Notes: generated by a model not told the origin, from the sequence alone. Shown: positions 6,407 through 16,190, counted from the first letter of the stretch. The stretch is DNA of 64,000 nt from Christiangramia portivictoriae DSM 23547 (GCF_000423045.1 NZ_AUHF01000001.1:744001-808000), one strand, 5' to 3'. Program-made: numbers and translations.

Positions 6407-7645
6407 TCAACTCTCGAGATTTTTAAGATAGGATTCCAGGATTCTGGTTGCGCCAGTATTGCTGTTAATAAAGTGGCCTGCGATCATTCCACTCTTTTTT
6501 CTGAAATTTGGATTGCTTATGAATTTATCCATGATCTCTTCAAATTCTTCAGAATTTTTAACAGAAAACAGTCCGGCCAGTTGTCTTAATCGCGCTGCTT
6601 CCGGAAATTTGGTGTAATTCGATCCTATAATTACCGGTGTGCCGAAGGTAGCCGGTTCCAGAATGTTGTGCAAACCAGTATTCCCGGCAGCTCCGCCAAC
6701 ATACGCAATGTCTGCATAACTGTATGCTCTTCCCAGGTAACCAATGGTATCCAGAATAAATACATTACAAACTTCAGGGGTGCGCTCATCCAATTCTGTA
6801 AACTTCATCACCGGTTGCTCAATTTGGTCGCATAAGTTCTGAATTTTTTCAGCTTTGATTTCATGAGGAGCTATGAGGAATTTTTGCTCAGGATGTTTAT
6901 TGATGTAATCAATAAAAAGCTGCTCGTCTTCGGGCCAGCTGCTGCCAAAAACAGTTAATACTCCATTCGCCTTAAATCTCTCGATAAAATCAATGTGGTT
7001 GTCCTGAGTTAATTGAGCTGCAACCCTGTCGAACCTCGTATCCCCCGCGACCGTTATATTTTTAAAACCTATTTTCTGTAATAATTCTGCTGATTCTTCA
7101 TTCTGCACAAAAAAGTGATGGAAAGCCTTTAAGGATTTGATCATCCATTTTCCGTAGAAATTAAAAAAGCTTTGGTTCTCTCGAAAGACCCCGGAAACCA
7201 GGTATGTTGGAACCTTTTTTACCTTTAATTGAAGTAATAAATTTGGCCAGAAATCATATTTAATGAAAAAAGCCATCTCAGGTTTTATAAGTTCAATGAA
7301 CTTTTGCGCATTTTCGTTAGTATCCAGTGGTAGATAGGTGAATATATCTACCAGATCATGCCTTTTTTTATTTTTGAAGCCCGAAGGTGAAAAGAAACTT
7401 ACAATGATCTTTTTCGAAGGGTGTTCATTCTTCAGCATTTTTAGAACCGGTACGGCCATTTCGAATTCGCCAAGGGAAGCGGCATGAATCCAGATATATG
7501 TTGACCCAGGTTCAATTAATTGCTCGAGGCGGGGAAACAAATCTTTTCTTCCTTCTGAAAAGTCCTTTAGTTTAGGGCTGAATTTTCCAGCTATCGATAT
7601 GATTGGGCGACTAATGTTTATAAGTGAATTGTATAGCAATTGCAT
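6407..7645 (-). CDS. waaA: 3-deoxy-D-manno-octulosonic acid (Kdo) transferase
   Basis: A 412-residue GT-B glycosyltransferase that adds Kdo from CMP-Kdo to lipid A precursor at the inner face of the cytoplasmic membrane. It has an N-terminal membrane-anchoring helix, then HAASLGEFE with the catalytic Glu60. FGSSWPEDE lies in the C-terminal half, and the nucleotide-binding region GGAAGNTGLHNILEPATFG is typical of KdtA/WaaA. Length matches the family. It is divergent from the DegT aminotransferase gene, a common flavobacterial neighbour. This supports a Gram-negative cell with Kdo-containing lipopolysaccharide. Confidence 0.95.
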   Translation of the reverse strand: MQLLYNSLINISRPIISIAGKFSPKLKDFSEGRKDLFPRLEQLIEPGSTYIWIHAASLGEFEMAVPVLKMLKNEHPSKKIIVSFFSPSGFKNKKRHDLVDIFTYLPLDTNENAQKFIELIKPEMAFFIKYDFWPNLLLQLKVKKVPTYLVSGVFRENQSFFNFYGKWMIKSLKAFHHFFVQNEESAELLQKIGFKNITVAGDTRFDRVAAQLTQDNHIDFIERFKANGVLTVFGSSWPEDEQLFIDYINKHPEQKFLIAPHEIKAEKIQNLCDQIEQPVMKFTELDERTPEVCNVFILDTIGYLGRAYSYADIAYVGGAAGNTGLHNILEPATFGTPVIIGSNYTKFPEAARLRQLAGLFSVKNSEEFEEIMDKFISNPNFRKKSGMIAGHFINSNTGATRILESYLKNLES

Positions 7646-7690
7646 GTGAAAAATTCTAATTTCAAAAATAGCCGTTTGTCATGAAAGTGA

Positions 7691-7721
7691 TTGCCAGTAG
7701 GTGGTATATTTTGTATTTTCG
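7691..7721 (+). promoter_or_regulatory. Promoter of the DegT aminotransferase gene
   Basis: TTG at 7691-7693 and TATTTTCG at 7714-7721, 20 bases apart, fit the Bacteroidota consensus with one mismatch in the -7 element. The transcript would have a leader of only about 10-15 bases before the ATG. Confidence 0.55.
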
Positions 7722-7736
7722 TGGACCTGAAAAAAA

Positions 7737-8873
7737 ATGCAGATGAAAAAGATTCAAATGGTTGATCTTAAAGGTCAGTTCGAAGGTATAAAAAACGAAG
7801 TGAATGCTTCTTTCCAGGAAATCATGGAAGAAACATCTTTTATTAACGGACCTCATGTGCATGCATTTCAGAAGGATCTTGAGGAATATCTGGGTGTTAA
7901 ACATGTGATTCCATGTGCGAATGGTACCGATGCTTTGCAAATAGCTATGATGGGACTGGGCTTAAAACCTGGTGACGAAGTAATCACTGCAGATTTTACA
8001 TTCGCTGCTACTGTTGAAGTTATAGCCTTGCTGCAATTAACGCCCGTTCTGGTAGATGTAGATCCGGAAACCTATAATATAGATCCAGATAAGATTCGAA
8101 AAGCGATCACCCCAAAAACCCGTGCTATCGTACCTGTACATTTATTTGGTCAGGTTGCAAATATGGACGCCGTTATGGAAATTGCAAAAGAGCATCATCT
8201 TTATGTGATTGAAGACAATGCACAGGCTATTGGTGCTAATTATCATTCCAAAGAAGCCAAAACCTTTAAGGCGGGAACCATGGGTGATGTTGGAGCTACC
8301 TCATTCTTTCCAAGCAAGAATCTTGGCTGTTATGGGGATGGAGGTGCGATTTTCACCAACAACGACGAACTGGCACATACAATTAGAGGTATTGTAAATC
8401 ATGGGATGTATGAGCGTTATCATCATGACGTAATTGGTGTGAATTCAAGGCTGGATAGCTTACAGGCTGCAGTTTTAGAAGCCAAACTGCCTAAGTTGGA
8501 CATTTACAACGAAGCAAGAAAAGCTGCCGCTTTGAAGTACACAGAAGCTTTCAAAGATCATGATAAAATCGTTACTCCTTACCGTGAAGGTGATTGTGAT
8601 ACACACGTATTTCATCAATACACCTTAAGAATTCTTGGAGGTAAGAGAGATGCCCTGGCAAAGCATCTTCAGGAAAAAGGCCTGCCTTTTGGAATTTATT
8701 ATCCAATCCCTCTCCATAAACAGAAAGCGTATGTTGATGAGCGATATGTTGAAGCAGATTTCCCTGTGACCAACAGGCTTGTACAGGAAGTTATTTCACT
8801 GCCTATGCATACCGAACTTGATGATGAGCAAATTGATTATCTTACAGGAATCATCATCGACTTTTTAAAATAA
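7737..8873 (+). CDS. DegT/DnrJ/EryC1/StrS-family aminotransferase
   Basis: A 378-residue PLP-dependent sugar aminotransferase. The PLP lysine is in FFPSKNLGCYGDGGA, VIEDNAQAIGA holds the conserved Asp, and NGTDALQIAM binds the cofactor phosphate. Family members transfer an amino group to a nucleotide-linked keto-sugar to make amino sugars for O-antigen, capsule or glycoprotein glycans. An ATG at 7743 is an alternative start. It is followed 4 bases later by the amidohydrolase gene. Its place beside waaA fits envelope polysaccharide synthesis; the exact sugar is unknown. Confidence 0.9.
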   Translation: MQMKKIQMVDLKGQFEGIKNEVNASFQEIMEETSFINGPHVHAFQKDLEEYLGVKHVIPCANGTDALQIAMMGLGLKPGDEVITADFTFAATVEVIALLQLTPVLVDVDPETYNIDPDKIRKAITPKTRAIVPVHLFGQVANMDAVMEIAKEHHLYVIEDNAQAIGANYHSKEAKTFKAGTMGDVGATSFFPSKNLGCYGDGGAIFTNNDELAHTIRGIVNHGMYERYHHDVIGVNSRLDSLQAAVLEAKLPKLDIYNEARKAAALKYTEAFKDHDKIVTPYREGDCDTHVFHQYTLRILGGKRDALAKHLQEKGLPFGIYYPIPLHKQKAYVDERYVEADFPVTNRLVQEVISLPMHTELDDEQIDYLTGIIIDFLK

Positions 8874-8877
8874 TCTC

Positions 8878-10161
8878 ATGAAACAATTTCTATTCACAAC
8901 ACTTGCTGTTTTGTTCAGTTTGAACTTAATGGCCCAGCAAACCTATATCTATGCTGGAAAACTAATCGACACTAAAAATTCTGAAATACTTGAGGAGCAA
9001 ACAATCATTATTGATGGAGCAAGAATTATTTCTGTAGAAAAAGGTTTTAAGAGTCCTGCGAATGATAGTGTCAGGATTATTGACCTTAAGGACAAAACAG
9101 TGCTTCCCGGGCTTACCGATATGCATGTTCATATGGAAGGTGAATCCAATCCCGGAGAGTACCTGGAAAACTTCACAAATAATCCGGCTGATAATGCCTT
9201 TAACTCTGTTGCTTTTGCTGAAAAAACCTTGATGGCCGGTTTTACTACGGTTCGGGATCTTGGAGGTTCCGGAATTAATATTTCTCTTCGGAATGCCATC
9301 AATAAGGGAAAGATCGCGGGTCCAAGAATTTTTACAGCTGGTAAAAGTCTTGCCACCACCGGAGGACACGCAGATCCTACCAATGGTGTGAATGCTGAGC
9401 TGATGGGTAATCCGGGGCCAAAGGAAGGTGTGGTAAATAGTATTGAAGACGCCAGGAAGGCGGTGAGGCAGCGCTATAAAAATGGTGCAGATCTAATCAA
9501 AATCACCGCTACCGGCGGGGTACTTAGTGTCGCGAAGAGTAGTTCGAATCCGCAATTTTTTACTGAAGAGATTGAAGAAATCGTTAAAACCGCGAAAGAT
9601 TATGGATTTCACGTGGCTGCCCATGCGCACGGTGATGAAGGGATGCAACGAGCAATTAAAGCAGGAGTGACTACAATTGAGCATGGTACATTAATGAGTG
9701 AGAGTACCATGGATATAATGAAAGAGCGCAATGCTTACCTGGTACCAACCATTACGGCTGGAAAGGAAGTCACTGAAAATGCTGAGATCGAAGGATATTA
9801 TCCGGAACTGGTAGTACCGAAGGCTCAGGAAATAGGACCAAAGATTCAGAATACATTTGCGAAAGCTTACAAAAGGGGAGTCCCAATACTATTTGGTACA
9901 GATGCGGGTGTATTTAAACATGGGGAAAACGCTCGGGAATTTGAATATATGACTGAAGCCGGAATGCCGGTAATGCAGGCTATTATTTCAGCAACGATCA
10001 CTCCTGCTAAAGTATTAAATATGCAAAATGAAAGCGGACAAATAGCCAGTGGTTTCTTTGCAGATATTATTGCTGTAAATGAAGATCCTACTCTAAATGT
10101 TGCTACACTAAAGGAAGTGACTTTTGTTATGAAAGAAGGTAAAGTGTATAAACAGGAATAA
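8878..10161 (+). CDS. Secreted metal-dependent amidohydrolase
   Basis: A 427-residue amidohydrolase of the imidazolonepropionase/prolidase-like type, with a signal peptide ending NLMAQQ (about residue 20), so it is periplasmic or exported. Metal-site motifs run in the expected order: HVHMEGE, a Lys in LIKITATGG, HAHGDEG, TTIEHG and GTDAGV. Relatives in Bacteroidota hydrolyse Xaa-Pro or N-acyl-amino-acid amide bonds, but the substrate here is not evident. It starts 4 bases after the aminotransferase stop, suggesting a shared transcript, and a strong terminator follows. Confidence 0.88.
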   Translation: MKQFLFTTLAVLFSLNLMAQQTYIYAGKLIDTKNSEILEEQTIIIDGARIISVEKGFKSPANDSVRIIDLKDKTVLPGLTDMHVHMEGESNPGEYLENFTNNPADNAFNSVAFAEKTLMAGFTTVRDLGGSGINISLRNAINKGKIAGPRIFTAGKSLATTGGHADPTNGVNAELMGNPGPKEGVVNSIEDARKAVRQRYKNGADLIKITATGGVLSVAKSSSNPQFFTEEIEEIVKTAKDYGFHVAAHAHGDEGMQRAIKAGVTTIEHGTLMSESTMDIMKERNAYLVPTITAGKEVTENAEIEGYYPELVVPKAQEIGPKIQNTFAKAYKRGVPILFGTDAGVFKHGENAREFEYMTEAGMPVMQAIISATITPAKVLNMQNESGQIASGFFADIIAVNEDPTLNVATLKEVTFVMKEGKVYKQE

Positions 10162-10180
10162 ACATTTAAATTATTCAAAT

Positions 10181-10199
10181 GCCCGGTGTAAAACCGGGC
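10181..10199. terminator. Bidirectional terminator
   Basis: GCCCGG, a 7-base loop and CCGGGC, with A/T tracts on both sides, between convergent genes. Confidence 0.85.
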
Positions 10200-10207
10200 T
10201 TTAAAAT

Positions 10208-12589
10208 TTAATTTTTTAAATTTAATTCCTCAGATATTAATTGCCCATCTGTTGTGAATCCTTGAATAAAAATTTTCAAGCTGTCTTCCAAAGTATTTAA
10301 AACAGACAATGTTACCGGAACATTCTGACTAGTTTTAACCAAAGGGAACCAGCCAATAGCACCATAATTTCTGAAAATTCTGTTTTTATAAGAAAGGTAT
10401 TTCGGTGCATAAAATTTCTTTCTAGGTTGGTATCCATTACTTGTAGTAATTTTTGTGACTGAATTGCTTGTGACTCCAGATCTTTCTGATCCTGTTTTCG
10501 TCTGAATGCGAATGACTCCTCCGCCTTGATTAAAACCTCCAAAGCCTGCGGCTGGAGATCTGTTTATATAGATCGATTTCACTTCAGAAGTCAACAATGT
10601 TGTTAAAATGTTTAGATCATCACGTAATCTAGTTCCATTCAAGAATATTTGAGGAATAGGTAATGACGCGTCTCCTGCTATTCGGCTTGGCATTCTAGCA
10701 GTGATTTCCACTCCTGCAGGAGTTCTTCTTACTATGAAAAACTTTTTCTGTATTAGATCTGTAATGTACATATTGGAACGAGCAATATTTTCATCTATTT
10801 CAATATAATCTGAGCTCGCACTTGTAGTCGGTGCGATAAAAAAGTCCTTCTTCTTATCTGCTGTTCTTTCACCATGGATAGTTACCGTATCCAAAACTTC
10901 GGCATCAGAAACAAAGTTTTTAGGAATTTCTCTGGTATTTGAGAGGTGCTTTTTAAATAGTGGGATCTTTCCTTCGTAGTTTTTCTTAATTTTTCTTGGT
11001 GTGATATCTAATGACATAGAGGGTTTCTGAATCTTTCCTTTTCGATCACCTATCATTCCTATAGCAATTTCAGTACTATCTTCTATATACATTTTTTCAA
11101 ATGCAAAACTTTGATCATTTTTCAGTTGAACTATCTCCATCTCTCCAGACCGTTCGTTCCTGATAAATATTTGATTTCTGTTCCTGGTCCTTTCGAAAAT
11201 CTTCCCGTCGATGTTGAAACCCTGGACTATTGCAGGTTGCTTTACATTATCGTTTGGATTGTCGTTCCAGTCATATTTGCTCCAGCCCTGATTTAGTAAA
11301 AGTAAATCCAGATCGTAATTTCTTCTACGTTTAGAAATATCCTTGGAAAAATAGTATGCTCCATCTTCAATTTCTCCTTTCAAATAAGGTTCGAGTAGAA
11401 ATTTGGAAAGGATGTTGTTTTGAGCTTCATACGCTTGTGTATCTCCCGGTAGCACAGATACAGATACGTTAGAAATTTGATTCTCCATGCCCGAGAGCAG
11501 TATTTCTAGAGAATCATCTTTAATTTTCCTTCTTTCAGCTTTAAGGGATACCCTCTTAGTGTCAAAGTCATTGAAAACAAGTCTTTCGAGTAAGGGTTCA
11601 AAGTTATCATTGAATATTGTAATCGTGTTTACTCCGGAAAATAGTGAGTCTTTATTGATCTCAAAAGTAGCAGTTAATCTTTCACTAGGATATTTGAATG
11701 CATAGGTCTTGATCTTACCATTTTTAGATAAGCCCAGAAAGAAAGTATGATCCTTAATTTCGGGATAGGTTTTTTCATTTGTCAAGAAACTAAGTCTTAT
11801 AAATTCAGGAGATATCGTTGATGAAAGACTAAAACCTTTGGTCTCAGGTTCTTCAATCACACTTTCTAATTTTTCTCCGTCTTTCATTTTCAAGAACACC
11901 TTATAATCTTCCTGAGTTTTAGGATTCAGATTAAAGCTGGCCATTCCAAATTTATTTGAATTGAAATCAGCTAGAGTGTCATTATTCTTATTCAAAACAT
12001 AGCCTTTTTCAAATTCGACACCCCGTCCATGGTGATTGAGCAGTTTTACGCCAATTGTATTCATAACATTGGCAAGCAAATGACCACCTTCAGGGAGCAG
12101 TTGCAAATCGTATTGAAAGGGTTGTTGATTAATTGGCTGATCTAAATTTTCTGAACCTAAAATTTTAAAAGTGCTTGTATGGCTGTGATCATCTTCAAAA
12201 CTATCAATATAATTTGTAGAAGCACGAATGATGTAGTTGCCTGGTTGAAAGCTTTTATTTTTCAATTTTAAATATCCTGATGCTTTGCCAAAATAAGTGT
12301 AAAGCACTTCGGAATGGAGAAATTCGCCATCATCCTTAAAGATGCTGATATTTAAATTAGCCGTTTGGCTATCCGGTCTGCCAGTGTGTAAATCATAAAC
12401 GTAACCTGCAAACCACAGACTTTCATTCTCAAGAAGAATGTTTTTATTGAGATGAAGATATACTGCCTTGCTGTTTACTGAAAAATCTTTAGCGTAATCT
12501 GTCTGGAATTTCTCGAGTCTGGGATTTATTTGAGCTATACACACAATACTTGTGAATACGAACAGATATAGGATAGTTATTTTCTTCAA
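10208..12589 (-). CDS. MG2/TonB-plug-domain outer-envelope protein
   Basis: A 793-residue exported protein with a signal peptide ending VCIAQ. Residues ~25-150 form a macroglobulin-like (MG2) beta domain (KAVYLHLNKNILLENESLWF). The middle is more beta-rich material. About residues 590-700 look like a TonB-receptor plug (IPQIFLNGTRL, VKSIYINRS, GGGVIRIQT). No beta-barrel follows, so it is not a TonB-dependent transporter itself. Bacteroidota have many such proteins of unknown role, thought to act at the cell envelope. It is monocistronic, bounded by a terminator on each side. Confidence 0.75.
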   Translation of the reverse strand: MKKITILYLFVFTSIVCIAQINPRLEKFQTDYAKDFSVNSKAVYLHLNKNILLENESLWFAGYVYDLHTGRPDSQTANLNISIFKDDGEFLHSEVLYTYFGKASGYLKLKNKSFQPGNYIIRASTNYIDSFEDDHSHTSTFKILGSENLDQPINQQPFQYDLQLLPEGGHLLANVMNTIGVKLLNHHGRGVEFEKGYVLNKNNDTLADFNSNKFGMASFNLNPKTQEDYKVFLKMKDGEKLESVIEEPETKGFSLSSTISPEFIRLSFLTNEKTYPEIKDHTFFLGLSKNGKIKTYAFKYPSERLTATFEINKDSLFSGVNTITIFNDNFEPLLERLVFNDFDTKRVSLKAERRKIKDDSLEILLSGMENQISNVSVSVLPGDTQAYEAQNNILSKFLLEPYLKGEIEDGAYYFSKDISKRRRNYDLDLLLLNQGWSKYDWNDNPNDNVKQPAIVQGFNIDGKIFERTRNRNQIFIRNERSGEMEIVQLKNDQSFAFEKMYIEDSTEIAIGMIGDRKGKIQKPSMSLDITPRKIKKNYEGKIPLFKKHLSNTREIPKNFVSDAEVLDTVTIHGERTADKKKDFFIAPTTSASSDYIEIDENIARSNMYITDLIQKKFFIVRRTPAGVEITARMPSRIAGDASLPIPQIFLNGTRLRDDLNILTTLLTSEVKSIYINRSPAAGFGGFNQGGGVIRIQTKTGSERSGVTSNSVTKITTSNGYQPRKKFYAPKYLSYKNRIFRNYGAIGWFPLVKTSQNVPVTLSVLNTLEDSLKIFIQGFTTDGQLISEELNLKN

Positions 12590-12712
12590 AATGGTTAGTT
12601 TTCTGATTAATATTGGTGATATATTAAGATAAGAACAATTTTATTAGGAAAATTAACAACATTTATGCCGATAGATGAAAAGTTTAAATTTTTGCAGAAG
12701 TTTTCTCAAAAA

Positions 12713-12741
12713 AAAATGGCTACCTAATTGGAAGCCATTTT
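12713..12741. terminator. Terminator after fabD
   Basis: AAAATGGCT pairs with AGCCATTTT around an 11-base loop, 24 bases past the fabD stop on the leftward strand. Confidence 0.75.
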
Positions 12742-12764
12742 AAAACTGAAATATATTTTGTAAA

Positions 12765-13646
12765 TTATAAGGAAGCAGAAGATGTAACCATACTTCTGTT
12801 GATCTTCTTTACGAGTCCCTGCAATACTTTGCCAGGGCCTACTTCTGTAAATTCTGAAGCACCATCGTTAATCATATTCTGAACCGATTGAGTCCATTTT
12901 ACTGGTGCAGTTAGCTGAAACACTAGGTTTTTTTTGATCTCAGCAGGATCGCTAACGGCAAATGTGCTTACATTCTGGTATATTGGGCAAATAGGCGTAG
13001 CAAAATGAGTGTTTTCTATGGCCTCTGCGAGATCCTTTCGTGCAGGCTCCATTAGTGGCGAGTGAAATGCTCCGCCAACGGGCAGGATCAAGGCGCGTTT
13101 AGCTCCTCTTTCTTTTAAATTCTCACATGCTTTTTCAACGGCTGCATATGCTCCGGATATCACCAGCTGCCCTGGGCAATTATAATTGGCAGCTACCACG
13201 GTACCTTCGGTTTCTGCGCAAATTGACTCTACCATCTCATCCTCCATGCCTAATACGGCCGCCATGGTCGATGGTTCCAGTTCACAGGCCTTCTGCATGG
13301 CCTGAGCTCTTTTAGCTACCAGTTCTAAACCATCCTCAAAGCTCAAAGTTTTGTTCGCAACTAACGCTGAAAATTCTCCCAGTGAATGCCCGGCAACCAT
13401 GTCTGGTTTAAAGCTCTCACCAAGGATTTTACTTAATATTACAGAGTGTATAAAAACAGCTGGCTGAGTTACTTTCGTTTGTTTGAGGTCTTCCGCAGAG
13501 CCTTCGAACATTATATCGGTAATTGAGAATCCCAGAATGTCATTTGCTTTTTCAAACAGTGCCTGTGCTTCCGGAGATTTTTCATAAAGATCAAGACCCA
13601 TTCCGGAGAATTGCGCTCCCTGACCAGGAAATACATATGCTTTCAT
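12765..13646 (-). CDS. fabD: Malonyl-CoA:ACP transacylase
   Basis: A 293-residue cytosolic enzyme that moves malonyl groups from CoA to acyl carrier protein for fatty acid synthesis. FPGQGAQ lies at the N-terminus, GHSLGE carries the nucleophile Ser88, and GAFHSPLMEPA carries the catalytic His. Length and motif order match FabD. It stands alone rather than in a fab cluster, with its own terminator downstream and another terminator (of the upstream gene) between its start and that neighbour. Confidence 0.95.
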   Translation of the reverse strand: MKAYVFPGQGAQFSGMGLDLYEKSPEAQALFEKANDILGFSITDIMFEGSAEDLKQTKVTQPAVFIHSVILSKILGESFKPDMVAGHSLGEFSALVANKTLSFEDGLELVAKRAQAMQKACELEPSTMAAVLGMEDEMVESICAETEGTVVAANYNCPGQLVISGAYAAVEKACENLKERGAKRALILPVGGAFHSPLMEPARKDLAEAIENTHFATPICPIYQNVSTFAVSDPAEIKKNLVFQLTAPVKWTQSVQNMINDGASEFTEVGPGKVLQGLVKKINRSMVTSSASL

Positions 13647-13681
13647 AAAGTGTGTTTATACTGTCAAAAATAGGGATAAAA

Positions 13682-13721
13682 AGAAAGACCTCATAACGAA
13701 GTTACGTTATGAGGTCTTTCT
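13682..13721 (-). terminator. Terminator after the pyridoxamine-oxidase-fold gene
   Basis: A perfect 17-bp stem (AGAAAGACCTCATAACG with its complement) and a 6-base loop, just downstream of the 13738-14238 gene. Confidence 0.9.
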
Positions 13722-13737
13722 GCAAAAACGTATAGAA

Positions 13738-14238
13738 CTATACGTTCAATTTTCCTTTTTCACCAATATCCTGATTTTCGCCGGTCACAGCAGCCATTCC
13801 CAATTTAAAGAGTGTGACCATTTTACTGTCTTTGTTATCCCAGTAATATGCTTCTTTTGGATTCACCTTGATCGCTGTAATACTTGGGTCATCCTCTCCA
13901 TCGAACCACGCGTTATCTGCCTTTGAATATAATTCCTTAATCACTTCTCTATTGGTTTCGATAAATGCTTCTCCGTAAACACTTAGAAATTCCATGTCGG
14001 AAGTTCCACTGTATAGCAACTGCACATCTTTATCCTTTTCAATATCACGATTGTGATCGCTGTCATTTTTGCTTAAGAACCAAACTGCACCATGATCATC
14101 AACTTCTTTGGTAGACATTGGTACCGCGCTAAGTGGTTTTTCGTCCATGTTCGTAACCAGCATGCAGAAATCTACATTTTCAGCCAGTTCTTTGATCTTT
14201 TCTCTTGCCTTATCGTCGTATAAATTCTTCGTACTCAT
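13738..14238 (-). CDS. Pyridoxamine 5'-phosphate oxidase-fold protein (general stress protein 26-like)
   Basis: A 166-residue FMN-binding split-barrel protein. The fold is seen in FCMLVTNMDEKPLSAVPM, AVWFLSKNDSDHNRDI and VQLLYSGTSDMEFLSVYGEA. It matches the general-stress-protein-26 branch rather than true PdxH, because the PLP-binding set of PdxH is missing. Members bind flavin and are linked to stress responses; the reaction is unknown. Monocistronic, with a very strong terminator. Confidence 0.85.
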   Translation of the reverse strand: MSTKNLYDDKAREKIKELAENVDFCMLVTNMDEKPLSAVPMSTKEVDDHGAVWFLSKNDSDHNRDIEKDKDVQLLYSGTSDMEFLSVYGEAFIETNREVIKELYSKADNAWFDGEDDPSITAIKVNPKEAYYWDNKDSKMVTLFKLGMAAVTGENQDIGEKGKLNV

Positions 14239-14333
14239 AGTTATTTATTTTGAGTTGAAGATACTCTAGATACAATTGAAGCTCAGCTAAGGAACTGCTA
14301 AAAATAAAGTAAGTCTTGTTAAGAAATGTAAAA

Positions 14334-15191
14334 TCAGGAATATTTTCTGATGATTTCAGTAACTCTTTGAAGATAACTGCTACCAAAAACATTTAAGTGC
14401 ATGAGCAAATAATACAATTGCCAGAGTTCAATGCGCTCTTCCCAATCTTGTTCCATAGGAAAGCACTCTTCATATGATAAAAGCATTTGTTCGTCAAAAC
14501 CACCGAACAGTCGGGTCATGGCTATATCCATTTCTCTGGGCGCGTATGCCACCGCAGGGTCTATAATACATGGAGCTCCAGTTGTATTCACCAGGTAATT
14601 GCCTCCCCAAAGGTCTCCATGAATCAACGATGCGTTTTCCTTCGGAATAATAGATTCTAGATTCTGAAAAAAACTGGAAGTGTCTGGTAGATTGTAACCC
14701 TGATCTTGCGCCAGCTTCAGTTGAGGTTCCAATCGCATTTCAGTATAAAAGCTAACCGCATCACTGCGATAAGAGTTCAGCTGGAGAAGACTGCCGAGGT
14801 AATTATCATGATCTAGACCAAATTGCTCACTTTGCTCAGCATGCAATTTTGCCAGCTGTCTTCCGAAGATTTTCCAGAATTCAGGGGTCTTATGGCCTTT
14901 AGGGACATATTCCAATAGAAGGTATGAATCATCGCCGATTGCACCGGTCTCTAGGGCTTCAGGTATTTTGAAAGCAGCTGGCGAAGCAAGCAGTTCAAGA
15001 CCTTTTTTCTCAGCCTCGAACATCCCTGGAAATTTAGTCGCAGAATTTAATTTTAATACAAGCGCACGATCCTGAAGCTCTATTTTGTAAACTTCATTAA
15101 TGTCTCCTCCTGTAAGTGGCTCGAAATCTCTAAGATCGAGGAGGTGTTTTTCAGCAATCTTTTCAATCAGTTTTTTTCTGCTTTCTATCAT
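14334..15191 (-). CDS. Fructosamine kinase family protein
   Basis: A 285-residue kinase of the fructosamine-3-kinase/ketosamine-3-kinase family (APH-like fold), which phosphorylates sugar adducts on protein amines so that they fall off (deglycation). Visible motifs are the nucleotide-binding Lys in RALVLKLNS, the catalytic loop LIHGDLWGGNYLV and the metal-binding IIDPAVAYAPREMDIAM. It overlaps the end of folA by 29 bases on the same strand, implying translational coupling with folA and the 2TM gene. Substrate specificity (protein or small ribulosamines) is not visible. Confidence 0.9.
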   Translation of the reverse strand: MIESRKKLIEKIAEKHLLDLRDFEPLTGGDINEVYKIELQDRALVLKLNSATKFPGMFEAEKKGLELLASPAAFKIPEALETGAIGDDSYLLLEYVPKGHKTPEFWKIFGRQLAKLHAEQSEQFGLDHDNYLGSLLQLNSYRSDAVSFYTEMRLEPQLKLAQDQGYNLPDTSSFFQNLESIIPKENASLIHGDLWGGNYLVNTTGAPCIIDPAVAYAPREMDIAMTRLFGGFDEQMLLSYEECFPMEQDWEERIELWQLYYLLMHLNVFGSSYLQRVTEIIRKYS

Positions 15192-15660
15192 ATGTTAGAT
15201 AGGTAAACGAATAATCATGTTTTTCGTCTTTCTCGTGATATTGATCTTTAACCAATTCCCAATCATTCCTATTGATCTCTGGGAAATGGGTATCTGCCTC
15301 AAACTCTCCATGAACACGAGTAAGCTCAATTCTGTCAGCATATTCCATCCCCATTTTATAGATTTCCCCGCCACCAATAATAAAAGCCTGTTCATCCAGT
15401 TTTGAAACCTTCAGGGCTTCCTCCATAGAATGTACTACAATTGTGTTTTCTGGAGAATAGTCTTCTTTTCGGGTAATAATAACATGAGTTCTGTCTGGAA
15501 GTAACTTTGGAAAAGATTCAAAGGTTTTACGACCCATGATGATATGATGCCCTGAGGTTAATCTTTTGAATCTTTTAAAATCATCCGGCAGGTGCCATAC
15601 CAGATCATTATCCTTACCAAGTGCATTATTTTCTGCTGCTGCAGCAATCATTGTGATCAT
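15163..15660 (-). CDS. folA: Dihydrofolate reductase
   Basis: A 165-residue NADPH-dependent enzyme that makes tetrahydrofolate. IAAAAENNALGKDNDLVWHLPDDFKRFK carries the substrate pocket with its acidic Asp (quoted here as separate pieces: IAAAAENNALGKDND, then LVWHLPDDF). IIMGRKTFESF binds NADPH, and the C-terminal YSFTYLTYDR closes the fold. It sits second in a leftward operon: the 2TM protein stops 3 bases from its start, and the fructosamine kinase overlaps its end. thyA, which makes the dihydrofolate it reduces, lies 5 kb upstream on the same strand. Confidence 0.96.
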   Translation of the reverse strand: MITMIAAAAENNALGKDNDLVWHLPDDFKRFKRLTSGHHIIMGRKTFESFPKLLPDRTHVIITRKEDYSPENTIVVHSMEEALKVSKLDEQAFIIGGGEIYKMGMEYADRIELTRVHGEFEADTHFPEINRNDWELVKDQYHEKDEKHDYSFTYLTYDRKQKKTD

Positions 15661-15662
15661 AT

Positions 15663-16127
15663 CTAACTGTTTATAGGTCTGTCTGGATTTCCCGGACTTA
15701 TTCTATTTTGAAAATTGTCATCTGCTCGCTTGTTATGTGATGTATGGTCAGGCAGTGGATAATCTTTTTCTACTCTGGTTTGTAGTTCAGCGATTTTTTT
15801 CTGCTGTTTTTTGACCAGTCGATCTACCTGCTTTGCTTCCCATTCCTTTCCCATAAAACTATTAATGATAAAGACATTGAAAAAATGAATTAGAAATAAG
15901 AGAGTCCATAGTAATACGGCCCAAACAAACCAGTTATAACCTAAGGGCTTAAAATCTTCCTGGTAACCTACCACTACATTTAAAACAATGAGAAAAACGG
16001 CGCCAATTAAAAATATTACAAAATGCCGGAACAGTCTTTTTTTCTGTCTTGCTCTTTGTCTCGCATTTTCATAAAGCTCCCTTTGTTCGTAATCTATTTT
16101 GGATTCGTTTTTCTTTTTGGAAAACAT
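15663..16127 (-). CDS. 2TM-domain membrane protein
   Basis: A 154-residue inner-membrane protein. Residues ~33-52 (HFVIFLIGAVFLIVLNVVVG) and ~66-88 are two membrane spans, flanked by basic and coiled-coil-like cytosolic ends. This matches the 2TM domain found in flavobacteria, alone or on histidine kinases. Function is unknown. It is the first gene of the 2TM-folA-fructosamine kinase group and is divergent from the class V aminotransferase. Confidence 0.8.
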   Translation of the reverse strand: MFSKKKNESKIDYEQRELYENARQRARQKKRLFRHFVIFLIGAVFLIVLNVVVGYQEDFKPLGYNWFVWAVLLWTLLFLIHFFNVFIINSFMGKEWEAKQVDRLVKKQQKKIAELQTRVEKDYPLPDHTSHNKRADDNFQNRISPGNPDRPINS

Positions 16128-16190
16128 AATTAAAAGTACCTTAGTGTAATTTCAAATTTACATTTTTAAAAAAACAACTTCCAGTAGCTT